Positions 38,133-47,042 are shown, counted from the stretch's first letter. The stretch is 64,000 nt of DNA from CAVSJA01 sp963728145 (GCA_963728145.1 CAVSJA010000006.1:868001-932000), one strand, 5' to 3'. Notes: generated by a model not told the origin, from the sequence alone. Program-made: numbers and translations.

Positions 38133-38867
38133 TTATTGCCTTTGGTAAAAAAGCACTCTATCGATAACATGAATTGGTCCATTTGTTGAAAGAATGCCAG
38201 CAGTTCTTGCTTGAATTCCCGGTGTTGCAAGATTGGGAGTAGGAACTGCGCTTCCCGGAAAATCATTAATTCTGAATCTTGAATCACGGTCATTGAGCAC
38301 CCTGAATGCAATCTCACTTTCGGGATTTAAAGGATCAGTGTTTGGAGGAAGCAATGTCTTTACGAACTTGGGATCCGGGAACACATTTTCAAAACTATGT
38401 TCTCCTTCTACGATAAGTGAAAGAAAATAATTCTTTACCTGCTCCTTTGGATAATCTTCCCATTTTGTTGCAGCGACACCCGGAGGAGGACCGACTTTGT
38501 ACTTTCCGAAATAACTGTCGGTAGTTACAGTGGAGCCTGATAGCCTTCTAATGGCATCATTATGAAGAAATATAAAAGTTCTTCCGGGTTTAGTGTATTC
38601 ATTAGTGTCAATCCCGGAATAAATAATGCCCTGGTACATTCTCTTGAAGATGGTGTCATTTGGCGCAGTGGCCGGTCCAAGACCACGATCTTTCAGGAAT
38701 TGCCATGCAGATTTTTTAATATGCGGATCAATGGTGGATACTATATGATCCTCATTTTGCTGGCGTTCCAATCCAAAAAGTTTTTTGCAGCCGCTAAATA
38801 GCATGGACGATACGACAAGGCAAGCGATGCAGCAAATCATTTGAACATTTATCTTGATCGGTTTCAT
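38133..38867 (-). CDS. FAS1 (fasciclin)-like lipoprotein in the SusE/F position
   Basis: 244 residues. The signal ends in SMLFSGC followed by KK, a lipobox. The C-terminal segment TNGPIHVIDRVLFYQ matches the H2 motif of fasciclin domains, and TFIFLHNDAIRRL matches the H1-like strand. FAS1 lipoproteins are common after susCD in Chitinophagaceae and probably sit on the cell surface as glycan-binding accessories. It follows susD2 by 23 bp. The role is inferred from position only. Confidence 0.75.
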   Translation of the reverse strand: MKPIKINVQMICCIACLVVSSMLFSGCKKLFGLERQQNEDHIVSTIDPHIKKSAWQFLKDRGLGPATAPNDTIFKRMYQGIIYSGIDTNEYTKPGRTFIFLHNDAIRRLSGSTVTTDSYFGKYKVGPPPGVAATKWEDYPKEQVKNYFLSLIVEGEHSFENVFPDPKFVKTLLPPNTDPLNPESEIAFRVLNDRDSRFRINDFPGSAVPTPNLATPGIQARTAGILSTNGPIHVIDRVLFYQRQ

Positions 38868-38890
38868 GATTACTTTTTTTGCTTAATAAT

Positions 38891-40372
38891 TTACTCTGAA
38901 TAAGGAGGGTTTTGAATCAGTAAAGGATCTCTTGTCAATGCGCTTCTGGAGATTGGCCAAAGAATTGTTCTGATATCAGTAAATCCAGTTTGGCCGATTC
39001 CCAAATTGCTCTGCCTTCTGCGTACCAGCGAATCCATGGTAGATATGACCCTACCTGTTCTAACCAGGTCAAACCAGCGTTTGCCTTCTGCGAATAATTC
39101 CAATTGTCTTTCATCGAGAATGGCTTTTTCCATATCCAGTTGAGTAGCCAGATTATTGTATTTCGTCGAATCCAGATTCCCTGCTTTTGCCCTTGCGCGA
39201 ATTTGATTTACAATTGCCCTTGCGCCGGCCTTATCATTATTGGCCCAATTCAACGCCTCGGCTCGCATCAGCAGAATATCTGCCCATCGATAGAGTGGCA
39301 GTTTTGCCTGATTCTGCGCCCTGCTTGGCACAGCAGGTCTGCCTGTAGCAGGGTCGATCGGATAATATTTCCACACTTGAATGATTCTTTGAAGAGCATT
39401 GGCAACTGTGGTGTCATACGTAATTGCTCTTCTGATATCAGCCTTGTTCGTTTCCCATTTCATAAGAGGAACACTGTCGACATAATAATTCGAAGTTTGA
39501 TCAGAAGATCCTATTCTACCACCAATGCCATTCCCTCCATCAACAAGGTAATCCCAGTTAAGGGTCCAAACACTTTCCTTGGTATTCCCCAAAATAAATA
39601 TGTCTTTGTAAGTAAGAAATACGGGTGTTGATGGTGTCAACGCATACCTGTTTAGCGCGATTAGCTGATCAATGGTGGATAAAACATTCGCATAATCTTT
39701 TTTCCATAAATAAACCTCTGCAAGGATTGCGAGAATACCTCCTTTTGTCAATTCAAACGTGTTGGTGGCATTTTTATCAACTAGGGTGTTTGCAGTGATC
39801 AGATCTGGAATGATAACGCTATTTAAAACAGAATCTGCAGGTGTTTGTTTCAGGTTTGGCGATTCATTGATATTCTCGTAGGGGATTAATCTAACGGGAA
39901 CTGCGCCCCATAAGCGAACTGCCCAGAAATACATATATGCCCTTACGCCATGAGCCTGCGCGAGGTAATTATTCCTTTGTAATTCTGATAGTTCAGATAT
40001 GCCCGGCAAATATTTTATTGCCGCATTTGCTCTTGCAATTGTTAAGTACAAATTGTCCCAGCTTGCTGCACCGGTTGTCGCATTTAATCCGTTTAGTACG
40101 ACGTTGATTTGATTTTCACCTGTTCCACCAAATGTGAAATTATCAGAGCGAGCATCGCCCCATTCCGTAAAACTTCCGTTGCCGCTGAATGTTTTTTGAA
40201 TACCGTCATAGATGGCAGCATTGCCCAAAAGTGCATGTTCTGCAGTTTTCCAGAATAAAGAGCTTGAAAGGTCGGAGATGGGCTGCTGATCAAGTTTCTT
40301 CTTGCATTGAGTCAACAGCATGCAAAGGAATAAGAAAGGGATGTATATTGATAATCTTTTCATTTTTTTCAT
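38891..40372 (-). CDS. SusD/RagB-family outer-membrane lipoprotein (pair 2)
   Basis: 493 residues. The N terminus MKKMKRLSIYIPFLFLCMLLTQC carries the lipobox and is followed by KKKLDQQP. SusD features include SSLFWKTAEHALLGNAAIYDGIQ, GVRAYMYFWAVRLWGAVPVR, YRWADILLMRAEALNWANND and ILDERQLELFAEGKRWFDLVRTGRV. It starts one base after the susC2 stop, so the two are translated together. Binds the target glycan over SusC2. Confidence 0.97.
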   Translation of the reverse strand: MKKMKRLSIYIPFLFLCMLLTQCKKKLDQQPISDLSSSLFWKTAEHALLGNAAIYDGIQKTFSGNGSFTEWGDARSDNFTFGGTGENQINVVLNGLNATTGAASWDNLYLTIARANAAIKYLPGISELSELQRNNYLAQAHGVRAYMYFWAVRLWGAVPVRLIPYENINESPNLKQTPADSVLNSVIIPDLITANTLVDKNATNTFELTKGGILAILAEVYLWKKDYANVLSTIDQLIALNRYALTPSTPVFLTYKDIFILGNTKESVWTLNWDYLVDGGNGIGGRIGSSDQTSNYYVDSVPLMKWETNKADIRRAITYDTTVANALQRIIQVWKYYPIDPATGRPAVPSRAQNQAKLPLYRWADILLMRAEALNWANNDKAGARAIVNQIRARAKAGNLDSTKYNNLATQLDMEKAILDERQLELFAEGKRWFDLVRTGRVISTMDSLVRRRQSNLGIGQTGFTDIRTILWPISRSALTRDPLLIQNPPYSE

Positions 40373-40373
40373 T

Positions 40374-43300
40374 TTAAAAAGTTACATTGATACCACCGCC
40401 ATACTCTCTTTTTCTTGGAAACCGGCCATTGTCATTTCCAGGTGTAAGCGCACTTCCAAGAGATGCTTCCGGATCATACCAGGTATAGTTTGTCCAGGTG
40501 AGCAAATTGTTTCCAAATGCAAAAACCTGTAGTCCCTGCATCTTTAACCTCGTCAATAATTTCCTGGGAAAATCGTAGGTGAGCTTCACATTCCGCAACC
40601 GTATAAAGGACGCGTCCTCCAAATAAAGACTGCTGGCGTCTCTTGCATTACCTAAAGAGTTATTCCGTGCAATCGGCCAGATTGTTACATCACCAGGTTT
40701 CCACCATGCTCCATGTATATATTGCGGTTCCGGGGTAACGTTAGTAGTTACATTTCTGTTTAGGTTTGCCCTGGCATTGTTATAGATACTCCCTCCCCAG
40801 CTTACATAAAATATAAATGATAGCTGAAGTTGCTTATAGCTAATTAGGTTTGTAAATCCTGCTATCCATTTTGGTTGAGCATTCCCTAAAATTACCCGGT
40901 CATTATCATCGATAACGCTATCGAGGTAAGTATTTTGCCAAATCATGTCTCCGCCTTTCGCAACCAGGCCATTGGTTGTTAATTGTCTTATTTCGCCGGT
41001 ATAAGGCTTTCCTCCAAGCGTGTACCCGGTAAATACCCCACTGTTATCAAAAACAGGGGTGAGTTGTTGTTTATAATCCGGCGTCCAGGCATTCGATTGG
41101 TCATACGCGTATACTCCCAATGCTACATAACCGAAAAAGTTACCCAACTTGCCACCTTCTGTTACTTTCCAAAGATTAGGGTTGCCGGGCAGCAAATCCG
41201 TACCCTGATACAGTTCTTTTACAGTATTGTTGTTGATAGACATGTTGAAGGAGGCATTCCACATCCAATTTTTGTTTCGTATCGGATAACCGCCCAGGAC
41301 AAATTCAAATCCTTTGTTTTGAATTGAACCGACATTTACCTTCACCGTACTGAATCCTGTATTGGATGGCAGAGGAGCACTGTATAAAATATTTTCAGTT
41401 GTCTTATTGTATAGATCTGCGGAAAAACTCAACCTTCCGTTCAGGAATGTCAGATCTGCGCCCACATTAAATTGGTTAACCGATTCCCAGGTAAGCTTAT
41501 TATTTCCAAAAGTGCTGTTTGGTCCTACGCCAGAAACACCGTTATAATAGTTGTTTCCAAAAGTGTATCGTTGTATCGCGTCATAGGGACCAATCCTGTC
41601 ATTTCCAATTGCGCCATAACTGATCCGGAACTTTCCATCATCAAGGACGTCACTCGCCCAGTCCATAAACCCTTCATCAGAGAAGCGCCATCCGATCGAC
41701 GCAGAAGGAAAATATCCCCATTTATTCTCTTGTCCAAAACGCGAAGACCCATCCGCACGAAAATTACTGTTGAACAAATATTTGCCTTTATAAGAATAAC
41801 CTAATCTTCCAAAGAACGAGGACTTATAATATCTTTCTTCAAATGTTGTGGCGGGATTCTTTACTTGTGCTGAATTCATTGTGAGTACTGTTTCCGTAAC
41901 CAGGTTGGAGCCAGATTGATTGGATTCCCGGAAGAAACCCTGCTCCGCTCCGCCACCCAAAACCCCTGTAATTGTATGATCCTGTCCGAGTGTTTTATTG
42001 TAATTAAAATATCCCTGCACCTGCCAATAAGTTTCCATTTGTGTGTTATCCTCCAGGCTATTGTTAAGCGGGTTTGCGCTGCTCACCAGCTTTGGAAAGA
42101 AAACGAGATTATGCGTTTGCGTTAGTCGAACGTTTGCATCCACAGTAAGCTTCAATTCTGGGAGGAAGTTATAACTGATGTAGTTATACATGCTCGCATC
42201 ATAAATATCAAAATTGTTTTTATTCAATAAAGCCTCTGCGACAGGGTTTCGTCTTCCTCCGATCAATCCCGACAAACTTCCATCCTGGAAATACATCCTG
42301 AAGTTCGGAGGTCGCTGTATGGCTTGTTGCAGAGTATTTCCTTCATTGATCCTGTTTTCCTTTTGATATAAGCCCTGGATCCGCGTGCCGAAGCCAAATT
42401 TTTCATTTGGTTTGAAATCCACGTTTACGCGTCCTCTTAAGATATCTGCCCAGCTGTTAATAATTAATCCTTTATCTTTTATCAACCCAATGCTGGCGTA
42501 GACATTTAAGGTCTTACTGCCACCGCTTATCCCCAGGTCCATCTGATTACGTATTGCAGTTTGCGTGAGCATTTCCTGGTAGTCGTTGTCTGCATTGTAA
42601 CCAGGATTTAAGGAATCCGTGGGTATGCTTATCGTGCCTGAAGTACTTCTTTTCAAATCCAACAATCTTCTGTCAGCAGCATTAGCCTGAGGAACTTTAC
42701 GTGACAGGTGGCCAAAGCTTGTGAAATAACGGAGGTCTATTTTTGGTTTTCCATCTTTTCCTTTTTTGGTCGTGATGATGATAACTCCATTTCCTCCAGA
42801 GGAACCATAAATGGCAGCGGATGCAGCATCTCTTAATATCTCGATCGATTCGATGTCTGCAGGATTGATCCCATCAACATTTACTCCTTGGGCTCCGTCG
42901 ACCACGTATAATGGTTCAGCGCCTGCTTCAATAGTGCCGATACCTCGTATCCTGATAGAACTTGATGCACCGGGTCGACCTGATTCCTGGCCAATGACTA
43001 CGCCAGGCACAGAGCCCTGGATGGCTTCGAAGATATTTTGTGGAACCCGTTCGGTGATCTGCTTACTATTTATAGAAGATATTGCGCCAGTTACGTCTCG
43101 CTTTCTTTGGGACCCGTAACCAACTACGATTACTTCATCGAGGTTGTTCGCATTTTGACTTAGCGTGATAGGGATAGAATTCCGGCTTCCGACAACTTCT
43201 TCTTTTTCGATATGACCGATCAGGCTAAAAACGAGTGTGGAATTCTTGTCCGGCACTTCAATAAAAAATCTACCATCTGTGTCCGTTGTAGTTCCAGTGG

Positions 43301-43493
43301 TTGTTCCCTTGACCACTACGCTAACACCAGGCAAACCTTTACCTTTTGCATCCTTTACCGTGCCGGATATTCTGGACGATTGCGCCAAAGCCGGTAACGG
43401 TAGCAAGTGAATTAGAAATGCAAAAAGGAGCAAGGTAATACTGCTGCTTAATTTTCTGCTGCAGATATTAGAAGAAAGGATTCTCTTTCCCAT
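40374..43493 (-). CDS. SusC/RagA-family TonB-linked outer-membrane transporter (pair 2)
   Basis: The start is set at ATG 43493 (MGKRILSSNICSRKL); the upstream frame starts with TTG. About 1039 residues. The signal peptide ends near PALAQ. Next come a carboxypeptidase-regulatory-like domain (GTVKDAKGKGLPGVSVVVKGTTTGTTTDTDGRFF) and the plug (DEVIVVGYGSQRKRDVTGAISSINSK, ESIEILRDAASAAIYGSSGGNGVIIITTKKG). The barrel ends in Phe (GGGINVTF). It leads the whole minus-strand locus, so its upstream region holds the main PUL promoter. Confidence 0.97.
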   Translation of the reverse strand: MGKRILSSNICSRKLSSSITLLLFAFLIHLLPLPALAQSSRISGTVKDAKGKGLPGVSVVVKGTTTGTTTDTDGRFFIEVPDKNSTLVFSLIGHIEKEEVVGSRNSIPITLSQNANNLDEVIVVGYGSQRKRDVTGAISSINSKQITERVPQNIFEAIQGSVPGVVIGQESGRPGASSSIRIRGIGTIEAGAEPLYVVDGAQGVNVDGINPADIESIEILRDAASAAIYGSSGGNGVIIITTKKGKDGKPKIDLRYFTSFGHLSRKVPQANAADRRLLDLKRSTSGTISIPTDSLNPGYNADNDYQEMLTQTAIRNQMDLGISGGSKTLNVYASIGLIKDKGLIINSWADILRGRVNVDFKPNEKFGFGTRIQGLYQKENRINEGNTLQQAIQRPPNFRMYFQDGSLSGLIGGRRNPVAEALLNKNNFDIYDASMYNYISYNFLPELKLTVDANVRLTQTHNLVFFPKLVSSANPLNNSLEDNTQMETYWQVQGYFNYNKTLGQDHTITGVLGGGAEQGFFRESNQSGSNLVTETVLTMNSAQVKNPATTFEERYYKSSFFGRLGYSYKGKYLFNSNFRADGSSRFGQENKWGYFPSASIGWRFSDEGFMDWASDVLDDGKFRISYGAIGNDRIGPYDAIQRYTFGNNYYNGVSGVGPNSTFGNNKLTWESVNQFNVGADLTFLNGRLSFSADLYNKTTENILYSAPLPSNTGFSTVKVNVGSIQNKGFEFVLGGYPIRNKNWMWNASFNMSINNNTVKELYQGTDLLPGNPNLWKVTEGGKLGNFFGYVALGVYAYDQSNAWTPDYKQQLTPVFDNSGVFTGYTLGGKPYTGEIRQLTTNGLVAKGGDMIWQNTYLDSVIDDNDRVILGNAQPKWIAGFTNLISYKQLQLSFIFYVSWGGSIYNNARANLNRNVTTNVTPEPQYIHGAWWKPGDVTIWPIARNNSLGNARDASSLYLEDASFIRLRNVKLTYDFPRKLLTRLKMQGLQVFAFGNNLLTWTNYTWYDPEASLGSALTPGNDNGRFPRKREYGGGINVTF

Positions 43494-44042
43494 ATGGCAG
43501 TTAATTTTTAAATCCTGCAAAAAATTCAGGTACAGGTGAATTGATTTCGATTTGGGTTGGATGATATTTTTTTACTTATCAGGTTAAAAACCCTGAAGGA
43601 AATCCACACTATACCAAAATATTAATATGCAATTAAGGCTCATTTATTCTCATTACTACTCAGGCAATTATCAATATAATAAGCTATTTTAACATGAGAA
43701 TATGCGGGCTTCAAAATAGGGTTGAATTGGACTGAAGTGAGGTTGGTAAAATATTCTCCTGGTACCAGTTCTGTAGATCGATTTACGATGAGATCACAGA
43801 TCATAAATTTTACGGCTGCCCAGTAGAGTTATATTTTGAAAAACAAGTAATTAAGTAATTTGAAACCGATTCTTTCTTTTCCAACGCTGATTTAATCTGA
43901 TAGAATCTCGTAGATATTGCCTTCTTCTAAAGAATCCTAAGAACAATAATTCGCTGCATCAGGAGATTATTTTTTTAGGTTTAATGAAACTTAAATGAGC
44001 ATTTATGAAAAACAAAAAGACTCACAAATTGTGAATCTTTTG
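43494..44042. other. Intergenic region upstream of susC2
   Basis: About 550 bases of A/T-rich sequence with no convincing gene. A segment near 43686-43701 (CTATTTTAACATGAGA) weakly resembles the recurring ATTTTAGCATG element. The main PUL promoter should be here, but I see no exact TAnnTTTG box. Confidence 0.4.
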
Positions 44043-44531
44043 TGGAGGATATCGGTCACGAAGGTTCGGTCCCGATTTTTATCGGGAGAACCGACGAGCT
44101 CTAGCGCTACGCCAACTGAGCCATTATATTCAAAACAAAAAAGACTCACTACTAGTGAATCTTTGTGGATTGTATCCACCGAAGCCCGCAAAAAAATACC
44201 CGCCGTCGCAAATGCTTTGGCGGGCGAAGGTGGAGGATATCGGGGTCGAACCGACGACCTCTAGCGTGCCACCCCGCTTGCAGCGGGGCTACGCCAACTG
44301 AGCTATTATATTTAAAACAAAAAAGACTCACTTCACATGAATCTTTTGTGGATTGTATCCACCGAAGCCCGCAAAAAAATACCCGCCGTCGCAAATGCTT
44401 TGGCGGGCGAAGGTGGAGGATATCGGGGTCGAACCGACGACCTCTAGCGTGCCACCCCGCTTGCAGCGGGGCTACGCCAACTGAGCTATTATATTCAAAA
44501 CAAAAAAGACTCACTTCACATGAATCTTTTG
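44043..44531 (-). repeat. Tandem degenerate tRNA-Ala copies, 183-bp period
   Basis: Downstream of the intact tRNA-Ala (minus strand) the same block repeats. The tRNA 3' half starts at 44597 (intact), 44414, 44231 and, degenerate, at 44043, so the spacing is 183, 183 and 188 bp. Each unit also holds the spacer hairpins. The copies keep the T-arm and acceptor 3' strand but lack the G-rich acceptor 5' strand. The two middle copies carry the palindrome CCCCGCTTGCAGCGGGG in the anticodon region (44272 and 44455), and the last carries TCCCGAT-TTTT-ATCGGGA in the T-arm (44070-44087). They cannot fold as tRNAs and lack the promoter box. Confidence 0.85.
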
Positions 44532-44554
44532 TGGATTGTATCCACCGAAGCCCG

Positions 44555-44590
44555 CAAAAAAATACCCGCCGTCGCAAATGCTTTGGCGGG
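44555..44590 (-). terminator. Terminator after tRNA-Ala
   Basis: On the minus strand CCCGCC and GGCGGG pair around a 14-base loop, followed by TATTTTTTT, 7 bp after the tRNA. A second hairpin (AAAAGATTCA with TGAGTCTTTT, then T-run) follows in each repeat unit. Confidence 0.75.
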
Positions 44591-44596
44591 CGAAGG

Positions 44597-44670
44597 TGGA
44601 GGATATCGGGGTCGAACCGACGACCTCTAGCGTGCCACGCTAGCGCTCTAGCCAACTGAGCTAATCCCCC
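44597..44670 (-). tRNA. tRNA-Ala(GGC)
   Basis: 74 bases. The acceptor stem GGGGGAT pairs with ATCCTCC and includes the G3-U70 wobble that marks tRNA-Ala. The D-arm (GCTCAGTTGGCTAGAGC), an anticodon stem GCTAGC... with loop GTGGCAC (anticodon GGC, U33, A37) and the T-arm with GGTTCGACCCC region are all present. The discriminator base is A and CCA is not encoded. Confidence 0.93.
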
Positions 44671-44683
44671 TTTAAACGGACGG

Positions 44684-44691
44684 CAAATATA
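44684..44691 (-). promoter_or_regulatory. -7 promoter box of tRNA-Ala (TATATTTG)
   Basis: An exact match to the Bacteroidota -7 consensus TAnnTTTG on the minus strand, 13 bp upstream of the mature tRNA 5' end. No clear -33 TTTG is seen. Confidence 0.65.
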
Positions 44692-44710
44692 ACTGAATTT
44701 CTCTCATCAT

Positions 44711-45160
44711 TTAATCCTTGAGTCGCGGGTCAAACGTAAATGGCTCACTACCGAGGTATTTTATTTTTTTGAAATCCTCATGTGCTGGGTTCAATATATA
44801 ATTGAACTCTTCAGGTATGATTACAGAGGGGACTTTGAGAATTGCAGAGGATTTGTTTTTGACCCACTGGTCGCCGATTTTTTGAGTATGCGGCATGTTC
44901 TCATATTTATGCCAACCGGAGATCAGTTTTGTTTTGTCAATTACAACAATCTTAAGACTGTCTGGAATTTCAATTTCAATTATCCGGAAATTTTTTTGCA
45001 GACCACGGGAGTTTCGGTGTACAACATTCTCCAGGCAGGCGAGTGCACGTGAAGCCGCCGTATAGATAACTTCAACATGCCTGGAATTCCATCTTCCCGG
45101 AATTCCGGATGCCGACAATTGATCAGCATATTTCACGACTGTGATCCTGAAAACTTTCAT
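44711..45160 (-). CDS. RES-domain toxin (NAD+-degrading)
   Basis: The start is set at ATG 45160 (MKVFRITVVKYADQL), one base after the antitoxin stop, giving 149 residues. The frame reaches back to a TTG at 45184. The RES hallmarks are the Arg-rich N-terminal motif GIPGRWNSRHVEVIYTAASRALACLENVVH and the C-terminal KSSAILKVPSVIIPEEFNYILNP-x-H. Characterised RES toxins destroy NAD+ by phosphorolysis and arrest growth until neutralised. The tight coupling with an Xre-type antitoxin makes this a complete type II system. Confidence 0.93.
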   Translation of the reverse strand: MKVFRITVVKYADQLSASGIPGRWNSRHVEVIYTAASRALACLENVVHRNSRGLQKNFRIIEIEIPDSLKIVVIDKTKLISGWHKYENMPHTQKIGDQWVKNKSSAILKVPSVIIPEEFNYILNPAHEDFKKIKYLGSEPFTFDPRLKD

Positions 45161-45161
45161 A

Positions 45162-45587
45162 CTAGGCGAGAACTCCGTGCTCAATTCTTAATAATTCCTC
45201 ACCGATCAAATCAATTCCTGTAATTGTGTCCAATAGATCAGCCGGAACTTTTTTGCCAAGGCCAAATGCAGGTTCATTCATCCATTTGTTGAATTCTTCG
45301 ATAGAACCAAATAAGGACAGGCCTTTATCATAAAGAGAGAACAGTTTGAGCAATTTCTCGCTGATTCCTGCATCCAGCAATGTATTTTGTTCTTTGTAAT
45401 TGAGAAAGGTTTTCATGGACCTGTTCAAGATCTGTTCTATGAACTGATTTGTAAAAGACGATATCGCCATGAAATCAAACACGGCTTGTGCCTTCAAACC
45501 TTTCTTCGAACTGACCAAAACTGCAACGGGACTGCCAAAGGACTTCCCGTATTTCCCAATTAAACGTTCCATATTCTTATTTCTCAT
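45162..45587 (-). CDS. Xre/MbcA/ParS-family antitoxin of the RES toxin
   Basis: 141 residues. The C-terminal half has the Xre-MbcA-ParS toxin-binding pattern SLYDKGLSLFGSIEEFNKWMNEPAFGLGKKVPADLLDTITGIDLIGEELLRIEHGVLA. The N-terminal part is helical and likely binds DNA. The stop overlaps no codon of the toxin but is only one base away, so they are co-translated. Just upstream lie a perfect -7 box and three palindromes, which suggest that the antitoxin or the complex represses its own promoter. Confidence 0.92.
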   Translation of the reverse strand: MRNKNMERLIGKYGKSFGSPVAVLVSSKKGLKAQAVFDFMAISSFTNQFIEQILNRSMKTFLNYKEQNTLLDAGISEKLLKLFSLYDKGLSLFGSIEEFNKWMNEPAFGLGKKVPADLLDTITGIDLIGEELLRIEHGVLA

Positions 45588-45603
45588 CGATCTGTGTATT
45601 TAA

Positions 45604-45611
45604 CAAATATA
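45604..45611 (-). promoter_or_regulatory. -7 promoter box of the RES/Xre operon (TATATTTG)
   Basis: An exact Bacteroidota -7 match on the minus strand, 16 bp upstream of the antitoxin ATG. It directly abuts the first of three operator palindromes. The -33 region is not conserved. Confidence 0.65.
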
Positions 45612-45644
45612 GGAAAATTTTCCCAAAATTTTGGAATTTTTTCC
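45612..45644. promoter_or_regulatory. Three helically phased operator palindromes of the TA operon
   Basis: GGAAAATTTTCC (45612-45623) and CCAAAATTTTGG (45623-45634) are perfect 12-bp palindromes; GGAATTTTTTCC (45633-45644) is imperfect. Their centres are about 11 and 10 bp apart, one helical turn, so dimers would bind on one DNA face over the promoter. Autorepression is inferred. Confidence 0.6.
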
Positions 45645-45813
45645 AGGTGTTTTTTCTGAAATATTTTAGAACGGGAACCTTGACAGTCAGGGGAAAAAAT
45701 CCGAATGCGAACGGCAGATGTAACTAAATTTCTCCCAGGAATTCCTAGAAAACGGGACTCGTAATTGAAAGTGCCTTGGCATATATTTTTATCTGAAATG
45801 ATTAAAAAATTGT

Positions 45814-46011
45814 ATGGCACATTCAAGAAATTCCAAAGGCGGTGCGGATCATTCAGCGAATCCCACAAAAAATAAAATCACTCCTTCAAAGAAAGCAAAA
45901 CGACCCGGTGCACCGGAAGGAGATACAGGCCGTAGTTCAAGCCAGGGTAGAAAGTTATCGTCTGGAGGAAATAAGAACACCAATAATAGAGGACATGTAA
46001 AAGGCAGATAG
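45814..46011 (+). CDS. Small basic, low-complexity protein of unknown function
   Basis: 65 residues rich in Lys, Arg, Ser, Gly and Asn with no hydrophobic core, so probably disordered and nucleic-acid-binding if real. A TATATTTT sequence about 25-30 bp upstream resembles a -7 box. It stands alone between divergent and convergent neighbours. I recognise no family, and it could be a chance frame. Confidence 0.5.
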   Translation: MAHSRNSKGGADHSANPTKNKITPSKKAKRPGAPEGDTGRSSSQGRKLSSGGNKNTNNRGHVKGR

Positions 46012-46028
46012 ATTCATCTTCATTCCAT

Positions 46029-47042
46029 CTATCTTGGATTTAGCGTTGCCGTATGTATGATGAATTGAATATTTGATTGATAATATCTCGTGAAATACCA
46101 GTCGCGGTATGGCGCAGGAATTTGTTGCATCAATGAAGCAGTGCGCGTGCTATCGCCATTGGATTCAATAGCTAGCTTGTGAACATTTCCAAGGTAATCA
46201 GCAAGCTCTTTTACAGTTTTTTTGTCACCCACCTGCCCATGTCCAGGGACAAATGTATCAATAGACAGATCTGCATACACTTTATTTAATTGTTCCTGCC
46301 AGTTTATTGGGTCACCATCGGGCAACCAGGGATGACGATGTACAAAAAGGAGATCACCCATAAATGCGATTTTCAACGAAGGAATGTACATGACTACATC
46401 GCTGCCGGTATGACAATTCTTGAATTCAACCAGTTTTACATCCAATTTTGTCCCTATGATCCACAAGGAATCATTGAAAACCATATCGGGTAAGGTTAAT
46501 TCTATATCATCAATTGTTTCCAATAGACCCTCATAATATCCGATCCATAATGGAAGTTCAGCACGATCGATCCCGTAAGAAGAGTTGTAGATTTTTTTAT
46601 TTGCTTTGAGAAAAACGGATGCGTTTTGTTTGTCCCATTCTTTTTGCAAGGGCTCCATCTTCGCGATCATATCTCTTGTAATAGAAGTACTGATGATGTT
46701 GGCCATTGGTTTGAAAACCTGGTTGCCCCTGATATGATCACTATGAAAATGGCTGTTGATTACAAAACTAACCGGACGCTTTGTTAGTCGCTCCGCAACG
46801 TCCATTAGTTCTGCTGCCGCGCGAGGATTGATGAAGGCATCAAAGACGAGAGTTTTATCGCCAAGATCAACAATGCCGGCGTTGCAGAATGCCTTTCCAT
46901 ACTGATCATTTTGAATTGCCGCCCATACTCCTGGAGCAAGTTCTTCCAATTTAAAATTCTGGGATTCTTTGTTTTTTTTCCTTTGAGCAAAACATAACGT
47001 TGAACCAAGCAGAAAAATCAATACGAGTAAAGTTCGGATCAT
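46029..47042 (-). CDS. Secreted metallo-beta-lactamase-fold hydrolase
   Basis: 337 residues with a signal peptide ending near LCFAQ. The zinc-binding motif NSHFHSDH (H-x-H-x-D-H) is at about residue 100. The later ligands are in the HTGSDVVMYIPSLKIAFMGDLLFV segment (His and Asp) and VPGHGQ. The NQVF-x-PMANIISTSITRDM region is common in the broad MBL group that includes B3-like lactamases and glyoxalase II-like enzymes. It hydrolyses an ester, amide or thioester substrate that cannot be named. It has no operon partner. Confidence 0.85.
   Translation of the reverse strand: MIRTLLVLIFLLGSTLCFAQRKKNKESQNFKLEELAPGVWAAIQNDQYGKAFCNAGIVDLGDKTLVFDAFINPRAAAELMDVAERLTKRPVSFVINSHFHSDHIRGNQVFKPMANIISTSITRDMIAKMEPLQKEWDKQNASVFLKANKKIYNSSYGIDRAELPLWIGYYEGLLETIDDIELTLPDMVFNDSLWIIGTKLDVKLVEFKNCHTGSDVVMYIPSLKIAFMGDLLFVHRHPWLPDGDPINWQEQLNKVYADLSIDTFVPGHGQVGDKKTVKELADYLGNVHKLAIESNGDSTRTASLMQQIPAPYRDWYFTRYYQSNIQFIIHTATLNPR

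Noticed and set aside
38891..43493. SusC2/SusD2 as a siderophore system
   Set aside because: The FAS1 lipoprotein, glycan enzymes downstream and SusD partner point to glycans; no siderophore genes are seen.
44255..44310. Possible tRNA with GCA (Cys) anticodon in a middle copy
   Set aside because: A CTGCAAG loop can be drawn, but the acceptor 5' strand cannot pair with the 3' strand, so no tRNA forms; the loop is part of an inserted palindrome.
44152..44659. Long open frames on both strands in the tRNA-Ala block
   Set aside because: They arise from the 183-bp tandem repeat; the translated pattern repeats with the DNA period and covers tRNA and terminator sequence.
44043..44670. CRISPR-like array
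   Set aside because: The repeat unit is 183 bp with tRNA content and no unique short spacers between short repeats.
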